The position numbers and the translations under genes were made by a program. From Clostridium sp. (lineage in GTDB: Bacteria > Bacillota > Clostridia > Clostridiales > Clostridiaceae), in NCBI GenBank assembly GCA_018372555.1, contig JAHAIU010000020.1, positions 1 to 28,727 of the forward strand: a stretch of DNA of 28,727 bases, written 5' to 3'. The notes below the pieces were generated by a model, which was given only the letters and a program-made list of their open reading frames with translations, searched no databases and was not told the DNA's origin. Below, piece after piece: positions 1 to 8,200 of this stretch. Positions within the stretch are counted from its first letter, which is position 1. Each line of letters opens with the position of its first letter.

Positions 1-2
1 AG

Positions 3-88
3 GAATCATATATAATAGGATTTGAAGTAAAGATTTTGCAGATGATTGGCTTACAGAAATACAGTTTCCAGCTAGAAAAATAGAGTAA
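3..88 (+). pseudogene. 3' remnant of a GyrI-like effector-domain regulator
   Basis: Two reading frames join here. The first, from base 3, reads ESYIIGFEVK; the second, from base 35, reads FADDWLTEIQFPARKIE and then stops at 86-88. The ending 'W-TEI-x-x-P' is the usual end of GyrI-like effector-binding domains, found at the C-terminus of AraC- and MerR-type regulators. A single frameshift near base 30-35 is needed to join the two parts, so the gene is probably broken, but its 5' part lies outside the window. The MerR-type promoter at 353-383 makes a BmrR-like parent possible; that is inference. Confidence 0.35.
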
Positions 89-96
89 AATAAGCT

Positions 97-143
97 AAAG
101 GATATATCTTATTGAAAATAAATCAATAAGATATATCCTTTTT
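97..143 (+). terminator. Intrinsic terminator
   Basis: A perfect 19-bp inverted repeat (97-115 with 123-141) has a 7-nt loop and ends in a run of T. It lies just after the stop codon of the regulator remnant. The A-rich 5' flank would also let it work on the reverse strand. Confidence 0.85.
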
Positions 144-352
144 ATATTATATAAGTAGTGCATAATACTGATTATATAGCTATTATTTATATCTTATATT
201 TACTAATAATTTCTTGGACTTTCGATAAAACGTATTTAGATGATTTACTAAACACTCGATATTTATCGCTTGCACAATAAGTACACTTTAAGATGGATTA
301 CAGAGACTTAAAAAAGGAATTGAGAAATATAAAAAATAATTGCTAAAAAGTA

Positions 353-383
353 TTGACTTAGAGTTAACTTTAACGAGTAGTAT
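353..383 (+). promoter_or_regulatory. MerR-type promoter with long spacer
   Basis: TTGACT (353-358) and TAGTAT (378-383) are separated by 19 bp, the over-long spacing typical of promoters activated by MerR-family regulators. The spacer carries an imperfect dyad centred on GTTAAC (CTTAGAGTTAACTTTAAC). A good Shine-Dalgarno (AGGAGG, 401-406) follows. The promoter now leads only into the dxs remnant and possibly the methyltransferase behind it. Confidence 0.5.
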
Positions 384-412
384 TAAAATAGATGAAATTT
401 AGGAGGATTAAA

Positions 413-744
413 ATGGAAAATAAAATTTTAAGTAAAATAAATGAGCCAAAGTATTTAAAAGATCTATCAAAAGAGGAATTAAATCTTTTAGCTGATGAAG
501 TAAGAGAAGTATTAATTAAGAAGGTAAGTAAGATAGGTGGGCATTTTGGTTAGAATTTAGGAATGCTTGAAGCAACTAAGTGGGTGAAAAGATAGCTAAA
601 TTCTATGGGGATAAGGATATGAAGGTACTAAACTATGGAGCAAAAAAAGAGTTTACAAATAGTGTATCACTAGAGGAGTTATTTGAACGCTATAGATTAA
701 AAGAAGAACTAATAATAGAAGATATAAGAAATATACAAATATAA
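413..744 (+). pseudogene. dxs: Remnant of 1-deoxy-D-xylulose-5-phosphate synthase (internal deletion)
   Basis: DXP synthase makes the first intermediate of the non-mevalonate isoprenoid pathway and is normally about 600 residues. Only its two ends remain. The start (ATG 413 after AGGAGG) encodes a DXS N-terminus: LSKINEPKYLKDLSKEEL, LADEVRE, then the GGHFG motif. A TAG at 551-553 replaces the next residue, after which NLGMLEAT continues in frame. From about base 580 the frame shifts to a DXS C-terminus: GEKIAKFYG, VLNYGAKKEF, LEELFERYRLKEELIIEDI, stop 742-744. Roughly 500 codons, including the thiamine diphosphate and transketolase domains, are gone, so the product cannot be active. A functional dxs elsewhere is expected; this was probably a second, regulated copy. 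Confidence 0.85.
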
Positions 745-778
745 TATTTTATTAATAATAGATTGGGGCGATTTACTT

Positions 779-1324
779 ATGTTTTTATTTAAATATATAA
801 AAAATCCAAAGTATGTTGGGGCAGTAGCTCCAAGTAGTAAATTTTTAGCAAATAAGATGGTAGACACAATAGATTTTAAAAAAGCTAAGTGTATTATTGA
901 ATATGGATCTGGTACAGGTGTCTTTACAGAAAAAATTTTATCTAGAATAAGAGAAGACGCTATAGTTGTGCTTATAGAAATTCATAAAGAATTTTATGAT
1001 ATATTAGTAGATTTATATGGACATAAAGATAATGTAATAATTGTAAATGATAGCGCTGAGTACATAGATGAAATTCTAAATGAGCACTCTATATATAAAG
1101 TGGATTATATTGTATCAGGACTTCCTTTTTCTTCCTTGCCTAAAGAAATATCAAATACTATTTTAAGCAAAACCAAAATGCTATTAAATGCAAATACAGA
1201 GTTTATAACATTTCAATATACATTATTTAAATTAGGTTTATTCAGTGAATATTTTGATAATATTAGTTATGAAAGAGTAATAATAAATTTACCACCAGCT
1301 TATGTTTTGAGATGTAGGGGGTAA
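779..1324 (+). CDS. Class I SAM-dependent methyltransferase, phospholipid N-methyltransferase-like
   Basis: The 181-residue protein has a Rossmann methyltransferase fold. The SAM-binding motif I reads EYGSGTGVFT (about residues 41-50), followed by the acidic end of strand 2 (LIEIHKEF) and a motif IV-like segment GLPFSSLP (about 116-123). The N-terminus (KNPKYVGAVAPSS) and the length of about 185 residues match the PmtA-like phospholipid methyltransferase / rRNA dimethylase-like group. The substrate cannot be read from sequence: a lipid headgroup is the family guess, a small molecule or RNA is possible. The start ATG follows GGGGCG (765-770) at good spacing. No promoter of its own is obvious, so it may use the MerR-type promoter upstream. 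Its stop overlaps the ribosome binding site of the small membrane peptide behind it. Confidence 0.75.
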   Translation: MFLFKYIKNPKYVGAVAPSSKFLANKMVDTIDFKKAKCIIEYGSGTGVFTEKILSRIREDAIVVLIEIHKEFYDILVDLYGHKDNVIIVNDSAEYIDEILNEHSIYKVDYIVSGLPFSSLPKEISNTILSKTKMLLNANTEFITFQYTLFKLGLFSEYFDNISYERVIINLPPAYVLRCRG

Positions 1325-1330
1325 TTTAAA

Positions 1331-1423
1331 ATGATAAATGTAATTAAGGATTATGTCTTAGGTGTTATTGTTTTGGTGATAAGCATATTTTCATATTATT
1401 CATTTAAGAAGAAAAATAATTGA
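1331..1423 (+). CDS. Small single-pass membrane peptide (30 aa)
   Basis: A short reading frame starts 6 bases after the methyltransferase stop, with a strong ribosome binding site (AGGGGG, 1316-1321) inside the end of that gene, so translation is probably coupled. The peptide MINVIKDYVLGVIVLVISIF begins a single hydrophobic helix (about residues 8-22) and ends with the positively charged tail KKKNN, as expected for an inner-membrane peptide with its C-terminus inside. No family is recognised. A role as membrane partner of the methyltransferase is inference from position only. Confidence 0.5.
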   Translation: MINVIKDYVLGVIVLVISIFSYYSFKKKNN

Positions 1424-1470
1424 CTTTTTCAAAGGTGGAATTTAATGAGTTTTAATTACTTGATTTTATG

Positions 1471-1583
1471 GTGATGGTGTACTTGAAGAGCCTAGGATGG
1501 TGACATTTTAGGGGAAAAGGGTGGTATCGTGAAATGTAATTTTGCTCCTGTAGAATAGATTTCTACAGGGGCTTTTTGTTTTT
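1471..1583 (+). ncRNA. Truncated T-box leader with terminator
   Basis: The conserved T-box sequence AGGGTGGTATCGTG (1518-1531) precedes a 12-bp terminator hairpin (1544-1555 with 1561-1572, two T tracts after it). Upstream, GAAGAG-CCTAGGATGGTGA resembles the distal end of T-box Stem I (AG bulge and GNTGGTG loop; CCTA 1491-1494 pairs with TAGG 1509-1512). The lower half of Stem I, with the specifier loop that reads the tRNA anticodon, is missing: the distal loop runs almost directly into the antiterminator. Complete leaders are usually 200-300 nt. It sits in front of a synthetase remnant, so it is probably no longer a working tRNA sensor, though it could still terminate transcription. Confidence 0.7.
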
Positions 1584-1626
1584 AAAATTATTATAAAGGA
1601 GTAGTAATGATGATAAGCAAGAGATT

Positions 1627-1802
1627 ATGAAAAATGAAAGACCACTATTTTTAAGGAAAGCTGTAATTATAGCTGGAATGCCTTAGGGGAATACTTAAAA
1701 GTGGTAAGACAGTAGTTGCCTTCAGACTATCAGGAAATATTACGTGGGGAGTAAAAGTACCAATTTTAGGGTGAGGATAATTTAGAAAAGTATCTATTTA
1801 AA
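1627..1802 (+). pseudogene. Remnant of a class I (methionyl-type) aminoacyl-tRNA synthetase
   Basis: ATG 1627 opens MKNERPLFLRKAVIIAGMP, then a TAG where a Tyr is expected, then GN. This matches the N-terminus of clostridial methionyl-like class I tRNA ligases, where the AGMPYGN segment precedes the HFGH signature. After a few codons the reading breaks and a second segment (about 1711-1770) reads VVAFRLSGNITWGVKVP, like the 'ITWGVPVP' region about two hundred residues further on in such enzymes; a third frame reads EDNLEKYLF. At least two frame changes, two stops and a large internal deletion leave no functional enzyme. The T-box in front supports the identification. Assignment to Met rather than another class I synthetase is from the motifs only. 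Confidence 0.6.
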
Positions 1803-1831
1803 ATTCAGTTTATGGATAGAATAAATAATTA

Positions 1832-1861
1832 TTGTGTTGTATAATTGATTTGTTATATAAC
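1832..1861 (+). promoter_or_regulatory. Possible promoter of trkA-trkH
   Basis: TTGTGT (1832-1837) and TATAAC (1856-1861) are 18 bp apart, about 18 bases before the trkA ribosome binding site (AAGGAGA). The match is weak and this is the best candidate seen; no c-di-AMP riboswitch, which often precedes potassium transporters, fits in the space. Confidence 0.3.
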
Positions 1862-1892
1862 TAATTAGTATTTAAACATAAGGAGATATAAG

Positions 1893-3248
1893 ATGAACAT
1901 AGTTATAGTTGGTGCAGGAAAGGTCGGATATACTTTAGCTCAATACCTGTCCATCGATGGAGATAATATTACCATAATAGATAAGAAAGACTTGGCCTTA
2001 GAGCATGTAAATAATAATCTTGATGTAATGTGCGTTAAAGGCAATGCTACAAGTTTAAAGGTTCTTGAAGAAGCAGGAGTAAGGGAGACAGACTTATTAA
2101 TATCTGTTACAGATAGTGATGAATTAAATATGCTTTGCTCTCTTGCAGCAAAAAAATTAGGAGCAAAGTATACAGTGGCAAGGGTGAGAAATCCAAGTTA
2201 TGACGAAGAAATAACCCTTTTAACTGAAGCAGTTGGTATAGATTTAGTTATTAATCCAGAAAAGGCTGCAGCAATAGAAATAGCTAAATTAATTAAATAT
2301 CCATCAGTATGTAACATAGATAATTTTTCTGATGGAAAGGTAAATTTAGTTGGATTCAAAATTGAAGATACAGCCCTTGAAGGAAAGAGAATTAGTGATC
2401 TTGGATTTATTAGAGGTAATGTACTTTTTTGTGGGGTAGAAAGAAATGACGATTTTATCCTACCAAAGGGAGACTATGTTTTTAATAGAGAAGATAGAGT
2501 ATATGTAATAGGTGAACATAAGGATATTCAAAATCTATTTAACAAGCTTGGAAAGTATAAGAAAAAAGTTAAGAGAGCTATGATAGTTGGTGGAGGTAAG
2601 ATTGCATATTATCTTGCTAAAATTATCAATGAAGTAGGAGTTAGCTGTAAAATAATAGAGAGAGATTTAACTGTATGTGAGGAACTTAATGAACTTTTAC
2701 CAAACTCAATAGTAATAAATGGGGATGGTATGGATGAGGAACTTTTATTATCTGAAAGTTTATTAGAGGTTGATAGTTTTATTACATTAACAGGAAGAGA
2801 TGAAGATAATATAATAGCTTCTATCTTAGCATATAATAAATCTGTAAGTAATGTAATTACTAAAATTACAAGAGATAATTATAGGGATATAGGAAAAGCT
2901 GTTGGTATAAACACTATGGTAAATCCAAAGCTTGTTACTGCCTATAAAATATTGAAATATGTAAGATCTTTAAAGAATAAGAAAAAGAGTTTTATAGAAA
3001 ATATATATAGAATTTGTAATGATAAAGCTGAAGCAGTAGAATTTATAGTAGGTAGTGATACTACTAATATAAATGAGAAGTTTAAGAATATAGAATTTAA
3101 TGAAAATGCATTAGTAGCCACAATTGTTAGAAATAATAAGATTATTATTCCAACAGGTGATGACTACTTAAAGGTAAATGATAGAGTAATTATTGTATCA
3201 AAAAATATGAAGATAGTACAAATTGATGATATATTTCGTAGGTGGTAG
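1893..3248 (+). CDS. trkA: Trk potassium uptake system peripheral protein TrkA
   Basis: TrkA is the cytoplasmic NAD(H)-binding gating ring of the Trk potassium channel/transporter and binds TrkH at the inner face of the membrane. The 451-residue length is typical. Two RCK modules are visible: the first nucleotide-binding loop VGAGKVGYTLA (residues 5-15), its TrkA_C domain up to about 225, then a second loop VGGGKIAYYLA (about 233-243) and a second TrkA_C domain to the end. The first strand is followed by an acidic residue at the expected place (IIDKKD), as in NAD binders. The start ATG follows AAGGAGA at 7-nt spacing. The gene overlaps the ribosome binding site of trkH, so the two are made together. 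Confidence 0.95.
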   Translation: MNIVIVGAGKVGYTLAQYLSIDGDNITIIDKKDLALEHVNNNLDVMCVKGNATSLKVLEEAGVRETDLLISVTDSDELNMLCSLAAKKLGAKYTVARVRNPSYDEEITLLTEAVGIDLVINPEKAAAIEIAKLIKYPSVCNIDNFSDGKVNLVGFKIEDTALEGKRISDLGFIRGNVLFCGVERNDDFILPKGDYVFNREDRVYVIGEHKDIQNLFNKLGKYKKKVKRAMIVGGGKIAYYLAKIINEVGVSCKIIERDLTVCEELNELLPNSIVINGDGMDEELLLSESLLEVDSFITLTGRDEDNIIASILAYNKSVSNVITKITRDNYRDIGKAVGINTMVNPKLVTAYKILKYVRSLKNKKKSFIENIYRICNDKAEAVEFIVGSDTTNINEKFKNIEFNENALVATIVRNNKIIIPTGDDYLKVNDRVIIVSKNMKIVQIDDIFRRW

Positions 3249-3253
3249 AAAAA

Positions 3254-4702
3254 ATGAATTATAAAATGGTGTTAAGATTTATTGGAAATGTATTATTATA
3301 TGAGCTATTACTTATGATAATCCCATTTGGTGTAGCTTTATTTTTTGGAGATGGAGATGCTAATTCTTTTCTCTACACTATAATATTAATGTTACCACTA
3401 GCATTTGGATTACGCAGGATAAAAGTTAAAGATAATGAAATGTATGCAAAAGAAGGATTCTTTACTGTAGGATTATCTTGGGTTGTAATAGCAGTTTTTG
3501 GAGCACTTCCTTTTGTAATAAGTGGAGCGATACCATCTTTTATAGATTCATTTTTTGAAACTGTATCAGGATTTACAACAACTGGTGCTACAATACTTAC
3601 TGAAATAGAATCCCTACCTAGAGGAATATTATTTTGGAGAAGTTTCACTCACTGGATAGGAGGAATGGGATTCTTAATATTTATATTAGCTTTAGCACCT
3701 TCTTTAGGTTCTAATACAATATATCTATTAAGGGCAGAAAGTCCGGGACCTAATCCAAGTAAAATTGTTCCTAAGTTAAGCCAAACAGCAAAAATACTTT
3801 ATCTAATATATTTTTTATTAACTATAGTAGAAACTGTTTTATTAATGTTTGCAGGACTTTCATTTTATGATGCTATAATACATGCACTAGGAACTGCAGG
3901 AACAGGTGGATTCTCTAATATGAATACAAGTGTTGCTGCCTTTAATAATCCAGCAAGTGAGTGGATTATTACAATATTTATGATGCTTTTTGGAGTAAAT
4001 TTTGCTTTATTCTTCCAAATAGCAAGAGGAAGTATTAAAAGTTTCTTTAAGAGTGAGGAATTAAGGTATTATTTATTGATGATTTGTGTATCTATAGTAT
4101 TTATTACTATAAATATATTAAGTATTAATAATGGAAAAATAGAAGAGTCAATTAGACAGTCATCCTTCCAAGTTGTATCAATAATAACAACTACAGGTTA
4201 TGCAACAGTAGACTTTAATCTATGGCCAACCTTAAGTAAAGTTATAATATTAATTCTTATGATATCAGGAGCTATGGCTGGATCTACTGGTGGAGGAGTA
4301 AAGACTACAAGAATAGTAATAATGTTAAAAGCTATAAGACGTGGAATAGATAAGATACTTCATCCAAAGAGAATACAAAGTGTGAAGATGGATGGTAAGG
4401 TAGTAGATGAAGAAATCATTTCAGGTGTGTTCTTATTTTTAGGCGCATATCTTGTGATAACACTTATTGGTATTGTAATTGTTTCTTTAGATGGATTTGA
4501 TTTAATTACTACATCAACTGCTGTGTTAACTTCAATAAGTAATGTAGGACCAGGTTTGGAGATGGTTGGACCTACAGGGAATTTTTCAGCATTTTCACCT
4601 ATAAGTAAGATAGTATTATCATTCTGTATGCTTGCTGGTAGGTTAGAAATTTACCCAATGCTTATTATGTTTAGCAAATCTATTTGGAAGAAAACCTATT
4701 AA
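3254..4702 (+). CDS. trkH: Trk potassium transporter membrane subunit TrkH
   Basis: TrkH is the pore-forming subunit of the Trk potassium uptake system. It is about 482 residues, usual for the family, and hydrophobic throughout. The four pore-loop filters are recognisable: TTTGATILT followed by HWIGGMGF, GTAGTGGFSN, TTTGYAT, and SNVGPG near the end; GSTGGGVKTTR precedes the last membrane pair. I chose ATG 3254 because AGGTGG (3239-3244) lies 9 nt before it; a GTG at 3242 in the same frame sits inside that site and has none of its own. Its ribosome binding site overlaps the 3' end of trkA, indicating coupling. Confidence 0.95.
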   Translation: MNYKMVLRFIGNVLLYELLLMIIPFGVALFFGDGDANSFLYTIILMLPLAFGLRRIKVKDNEMYAKEGFFTVGLSWVVIAVFGALPFVISGAIPSFIDSFFETVSGFTTTGATILTEIESLPRGILFWRSFTHWIGGMGFLIFILALAPSLGSNTIYLLRAESPGPNPSKIVPKLSQTAKILYLIYFLLTIVETVLLMFAGLSFYDAIIHALGTAGTGGFSNMNTSVAAFNNPASEWIITIFMMLFGVNFALFFQIARGSIKSFFKSEELRYYLLMICVSIVFITINILSINNGKIEESIRQSSFQVVSIITTTGYATVDFNLWPTLSKVIILILMISGAMAGSTGGGVKTTRIVIMLKAIRRGIDKILHPKRIQSVKMDGKVVDEEIISGVFLFLGAYLVITLIGIVIVSLDGFDLITTSTAVLTSISNVGPGLEMVGPTGNFSAFSPISKIVLSFCMLAGRLEIYPMLIMFSKSIWKKTY

Positions 4703-4733
4703 AAAACATAGTGAATTAATAGATAGAATAGTT

Positions 4734-4772
4734 AAAAAGTTTAATTGGCATAACACTGATTAAACTTTTTTT
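4734..4772 (+). terminator. Intrinsic terminator of the trk operon
   Basis: AAAAAGTTTAAT (4734-4745) pairs with ATTAAACTTTTT (4759-4770) around a 13-nt loop, followed by T. From here to the promoter at 4976 (about 200 bases) no supported gene or element is seen. Confidence 0.8.
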
Positions 4773-4975
4773 AAATCATCTATTAAAAAAGTCAGTATTA
4801 TAGGTAAAGTATTTCTGATATGGATTTAGCTGAAGTTTCCTATTTAGAAGAATGGTTATTAAATTACAATTATTTTATAAATTGGAAAGTTAACCTAGTT
4901 ACAATATAGGTAAATATATAAATTTCACATTAATTTAAAATGTTAATAAAAATTATAATAATTATTAAAATAATG

Positions 4976-5004
4976 TTGAAATATAAGTAAAAAGATGGTA
5001 GAAT
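4976..5004 (+). promoter_or_regulatory. Promoter of the riboswitch-M60 transcript
   Basis: TTGAAA (4976-4981), a 17-bp spacer and TAGAAT (4999-5004) make a near-consensus housekeeping promoter. Transcription would start near 5011, about 17 bases before the closing stem of the riboswitch. Confidence 0.65.
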
Positions 5005-5025
5005 TCTTAATGTAATAAAATTAAA

Positions 5026-5107
5026 TAGGCAAATCTAGGGAAACTTAGAGACGCAAAGCTATAGGGACTAAGGTTTATAACTAAGTCAGCCAGTTGCCAA
5101 AGAGTAC
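5026..5107 (+). promoter_or_regulatory. c-di-GMP-I (GEMM-I) riboswitch
   Basis: This is the aptamer that binds cyclic di-GMP. Closing stem P1 is GGCAA (5028-5032) with TTGCC (5094-5098). The next hairpin, TCTAGG-GAAA-CTTAGA, carries the conserved GNRA tetraloop. It is followed directly by the conserved GACGCAAAGC segment, then AGGGACTAAGG and the last arm ending CAGCCAGTTGCC. Order and spacing match the Vibrio Vc2 aptamer. The expression platform is the terminator at 5186-5214, with a competing antiterminator (5097-5106 with 5192-5201) that uses two bases of P1. The controlled gene starts at 5255. Confidence 0.92.
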
Positions 5108-5185
5108 ATTATACTTTTTGTTTGAAAAATTAATTGGTATTTATGGGTTTATTTCTCATGTAAAATATTAATTAATATGTATAAT

Positions 5186-5214
5186 AAAAGCTACTCCTTG
5201 GAGTAGCTTTTTTT
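5186..5214 (+). terminator. Riboswitch-controlled terminator
   Basis: GCTACTC (5190-5196) pairs with GAGTAGC (5201-5207) around CTTG, extended by AAAA/TTTT, and is followed by seven T (5208-5214). It sits between the aptamer and the M60 gene, in the position of a transcription-attenuating expression platform. The alternative pairing of its left arm with 5097-5106 (nine of ten positions) would prevent it from forming. Confidence 0.85.
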
Positions 5215-5254
5215 AATGTGCTTCTGAGGGGAATAATAATCAGGAGGGGAAACA

Positions 5255-8200
5255 ATGAATAAAAGAAAAATTGCTGCATTAATTTTAGCAGCAGTAATTA
5301 CTAATTTTTCATCACCATCACTAAAAGTTTTAGCTGATGAAATATCAAAAAATATAACAGCAACAGTGGAAGCTAAATCTACTAAAGCAACTATAGGTAA
5401 GTTTGAACTGTTAAATAGCAGTAATATAGATGCTTATGATAAAGTTTTCAAAATGAATAATTCAAATATTGAATCTATAACTAATAATGGTGGTAATTAT
5501 AATTCTTCATCTACTATTGATAAAGCTATAGATGGAAATTTTAATACACATTGGGAAACAGGTAATAGAAATAGCTCTGAATTTACAAATGAAATAGTAT
5601 TTAAATTAAAGGAAGAGACTACTTTAAACAGAATAGTATATGCCGCTAGGCAATCATCAGCTAAAGGAAAAGGTTTTGCTCAGGAGCTAGAAATATATGG
5701 ATCTTTAACTGATGAAGAAGATGACTTTACTTTAGTAAGTACTGGAGAATATACAGGATCTACTGGTGATATAGTAGAAATTAAATTTAATGAAACAAAA
5801 TTTAAAAGAGTAAAGTTTGTATTTAAAAAAGCTAATCAAGATTGGGCTTCAGCATCTGAGTTTATGTTTTATAAAACAGATGAAGTAAGTGATAAAATGG
5901 ATAAGTTATTTACTGATGCTACGATGAGTAAAGTTAGTGAAGAGTTTAATACAATAGAAAAGCTAGAGACTTTAGAAAATGAAGCTAAAAAGCATCCTCT
6001 TTATAGCAATTTTAAAGAGGAAATAGAAAATGCAAAGTTAATTATAGAAAATAAAAAAGTTGTTTATACTGATGCAAAAGTATCTAAATTTAAAGATATG
6101 AATAGTGCATTAATTCCATCATATAATGAAACTTATAAAATTGATTCTAGTAAAATAAAATCAATAACAACAAATGGTGGTCAATATTCGGATAACTCAA
6201 TAGATAAAGCTATAGATGGAAATATAAATACAAAATGGCATTCAAATGAAAAAAATAGTACAAGCTTTACTAATGAAGTAGTAATAGAATTAAATGAACT
6301 TACTACATTAAATAGGATAGTATATACTGCACCACGTGGAACTAATAGAGGATTTGCAGAGCAATTTGATATATATGCATCAAGAACTACTAAGGGAGAT
6401 ACTTTTGAATTAGTATCAAGTGGTTCATCAGAATTAACTCAAGATTCTGTAGAAATTAGATTTAATCCAACAGAGTTTAAGAGAGTTAAGTTTGTATTTA
6501 AAAAAGCTTATGAGGATTGGGCTTGTGCAGCGGAATTTGGACTATATACTCAAGATGAATTAGCAGAAAAAATTGAAAGATTATTTACTGATAGCACAAT
6601 GAGTATTGTTAGTGAAGAATTTAATAGTGTTGACAAACTAAATGTTTTAGAAGAAGAAGTTAAAAATCATCCATTTTATGAAGATTTTAAAGAAGATATA
6701 GCAAATGCAAGAGAATTAGTAAATCAACAAAAAATAGAAGCTTCAGTAGCAACTACAAAACAGTTTGAGCATTATTCTAATGAAGAGTATTCGAATTTAT
6801 TTAGAATGGATAATGAGAATATAGAGGGTATTAAAAATAATGGAAATCATTATTTAGGACAAGTAATAACAAATGCTATAGATGGTAATTTAGATACTTA
6901 TTGGGAAACTAATAAATATAATACCAATGATTTTACCAATGAAGTAGAGATAGAATTTAAAGAAACTGTAGAATTAAATAGAGTAGTATACGGAGCAAGA
7001 AAATCTGATAATAAAGGATTTGCTAAAGAATTTGAAATATATGGATCTACAACATCTAAAGGAGATACATATCAGCTTGTCGCAACTGGTAATCATAATA
7101 AAGTATCTGGATTGGTTGAAGCAAAGTTTAATCCAACTAAATTTAAAAGAATAAAATTTAAGTTTAAGAATTCAGATCAAAATTGGGCTACATTATCAGA
7201 GATAGCATTTTATAAGCAAGATAAAGTAAGTGATAAAGTTGATAGTTTATTTACAAATGCATTAATGAATGAATTATCAGAAGAATTTAATAGTATTGAT
7301 AAGTTACAAGCTTTAGAAAATGAAGTTAAAGGACATCCTTTAGAAAGTTCATTTGAAGAATCATTTGAGTTAGCACATAAAATACTTAATGGTGAGTTAG
7401 AGACTGTTAAAGTTATTACAGCAGAGCAACATGGAGATATGGTAGCACATGCTAATAAGAATTTAAAGTTTGGGTTTGGTAATAATAATCAACCTACAGG
7501 AATATCTGCAAAACCAGGTGACGAAATAACAGTTTATGTAGATGCTGATCCAAGTCAACCAATGCCAAAGTTAGCATTTTCTCAACAAGAAGGAAGTTTT
7601 GCTAACTGGATGAGAACAGTGGATTTAAAACCAGGTAAAAATGTAATAACTGTTCCTGATATAGCAATTGATAACTGGTATAATCATGAGGTAACTAGAG
7701 GAGGATCAATATACATAATAAACCCATATACTAGTGAGCAGCAATCAAAAGCTCCAGTAATTAGATTTGCTTCAGGAGATAAATATCCATTTCTAACAGA
7801 AGATACTAATGTAGATGAATTTAAAGAATTTTTAATAGAGTATAAGAAAGCAATAGATGAAGATATAGCTAAAAATCCTAATGTATCAGATAGAGAAGTA
7901 TTAGATGTTTTCGAATTTGTAAGTGACCATTTAGTGTGGACAGGTACTGCTACAGGTGCATATGAAGCATATATAGAACAAGGTGCAAACCCACTAGATA
8001 CAATAAACCGATATAATAATCATATGGAAGAGCTTTTTAGATACTATGGATTAGATGGTAGCAATGAGCAAAATGACCCTAAATATATAAGGGAAAATGT
8101 TAGATTAGCACAGCCATTTGGATATATGTATGCATATACCAATCATATAGGAGTACAACGTGATGTAATGGCAGGCTTACTAATTAGAGAGCCAGGTTGG

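Noticed and set aside
187..303. Reverse-strand frame reading CTYCASDKYRVFSKSSKYVL and on to KYKI
   Set aside because: It has a CxxC pair and protein-like look, but no start codon, no ribosome binding site and an upstream stop; at most a decayed fragment.
1832..1892. Search for a c-di-AMP riboswitch before the trk operon
   Set aside because: Too little space and none of the conserved ydaO-type segments are present.
3373..3648. Reverse-strand open frame inside trkH
   Set aside because: Shadow of the trkH coding sequence; no ribosome binding site and no family resemblance. Other antisense frames inside the M60, prs, nadV, nrtR, MATE and rnj genes were set aside for the same reason.
4819..4909. 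Short plus-strand frame beginning MDLAEVSYLEEWLLNY
   Set aside because: About 30 codons, no proper ribosome binding site, and it lies between a terminator and a promoter.
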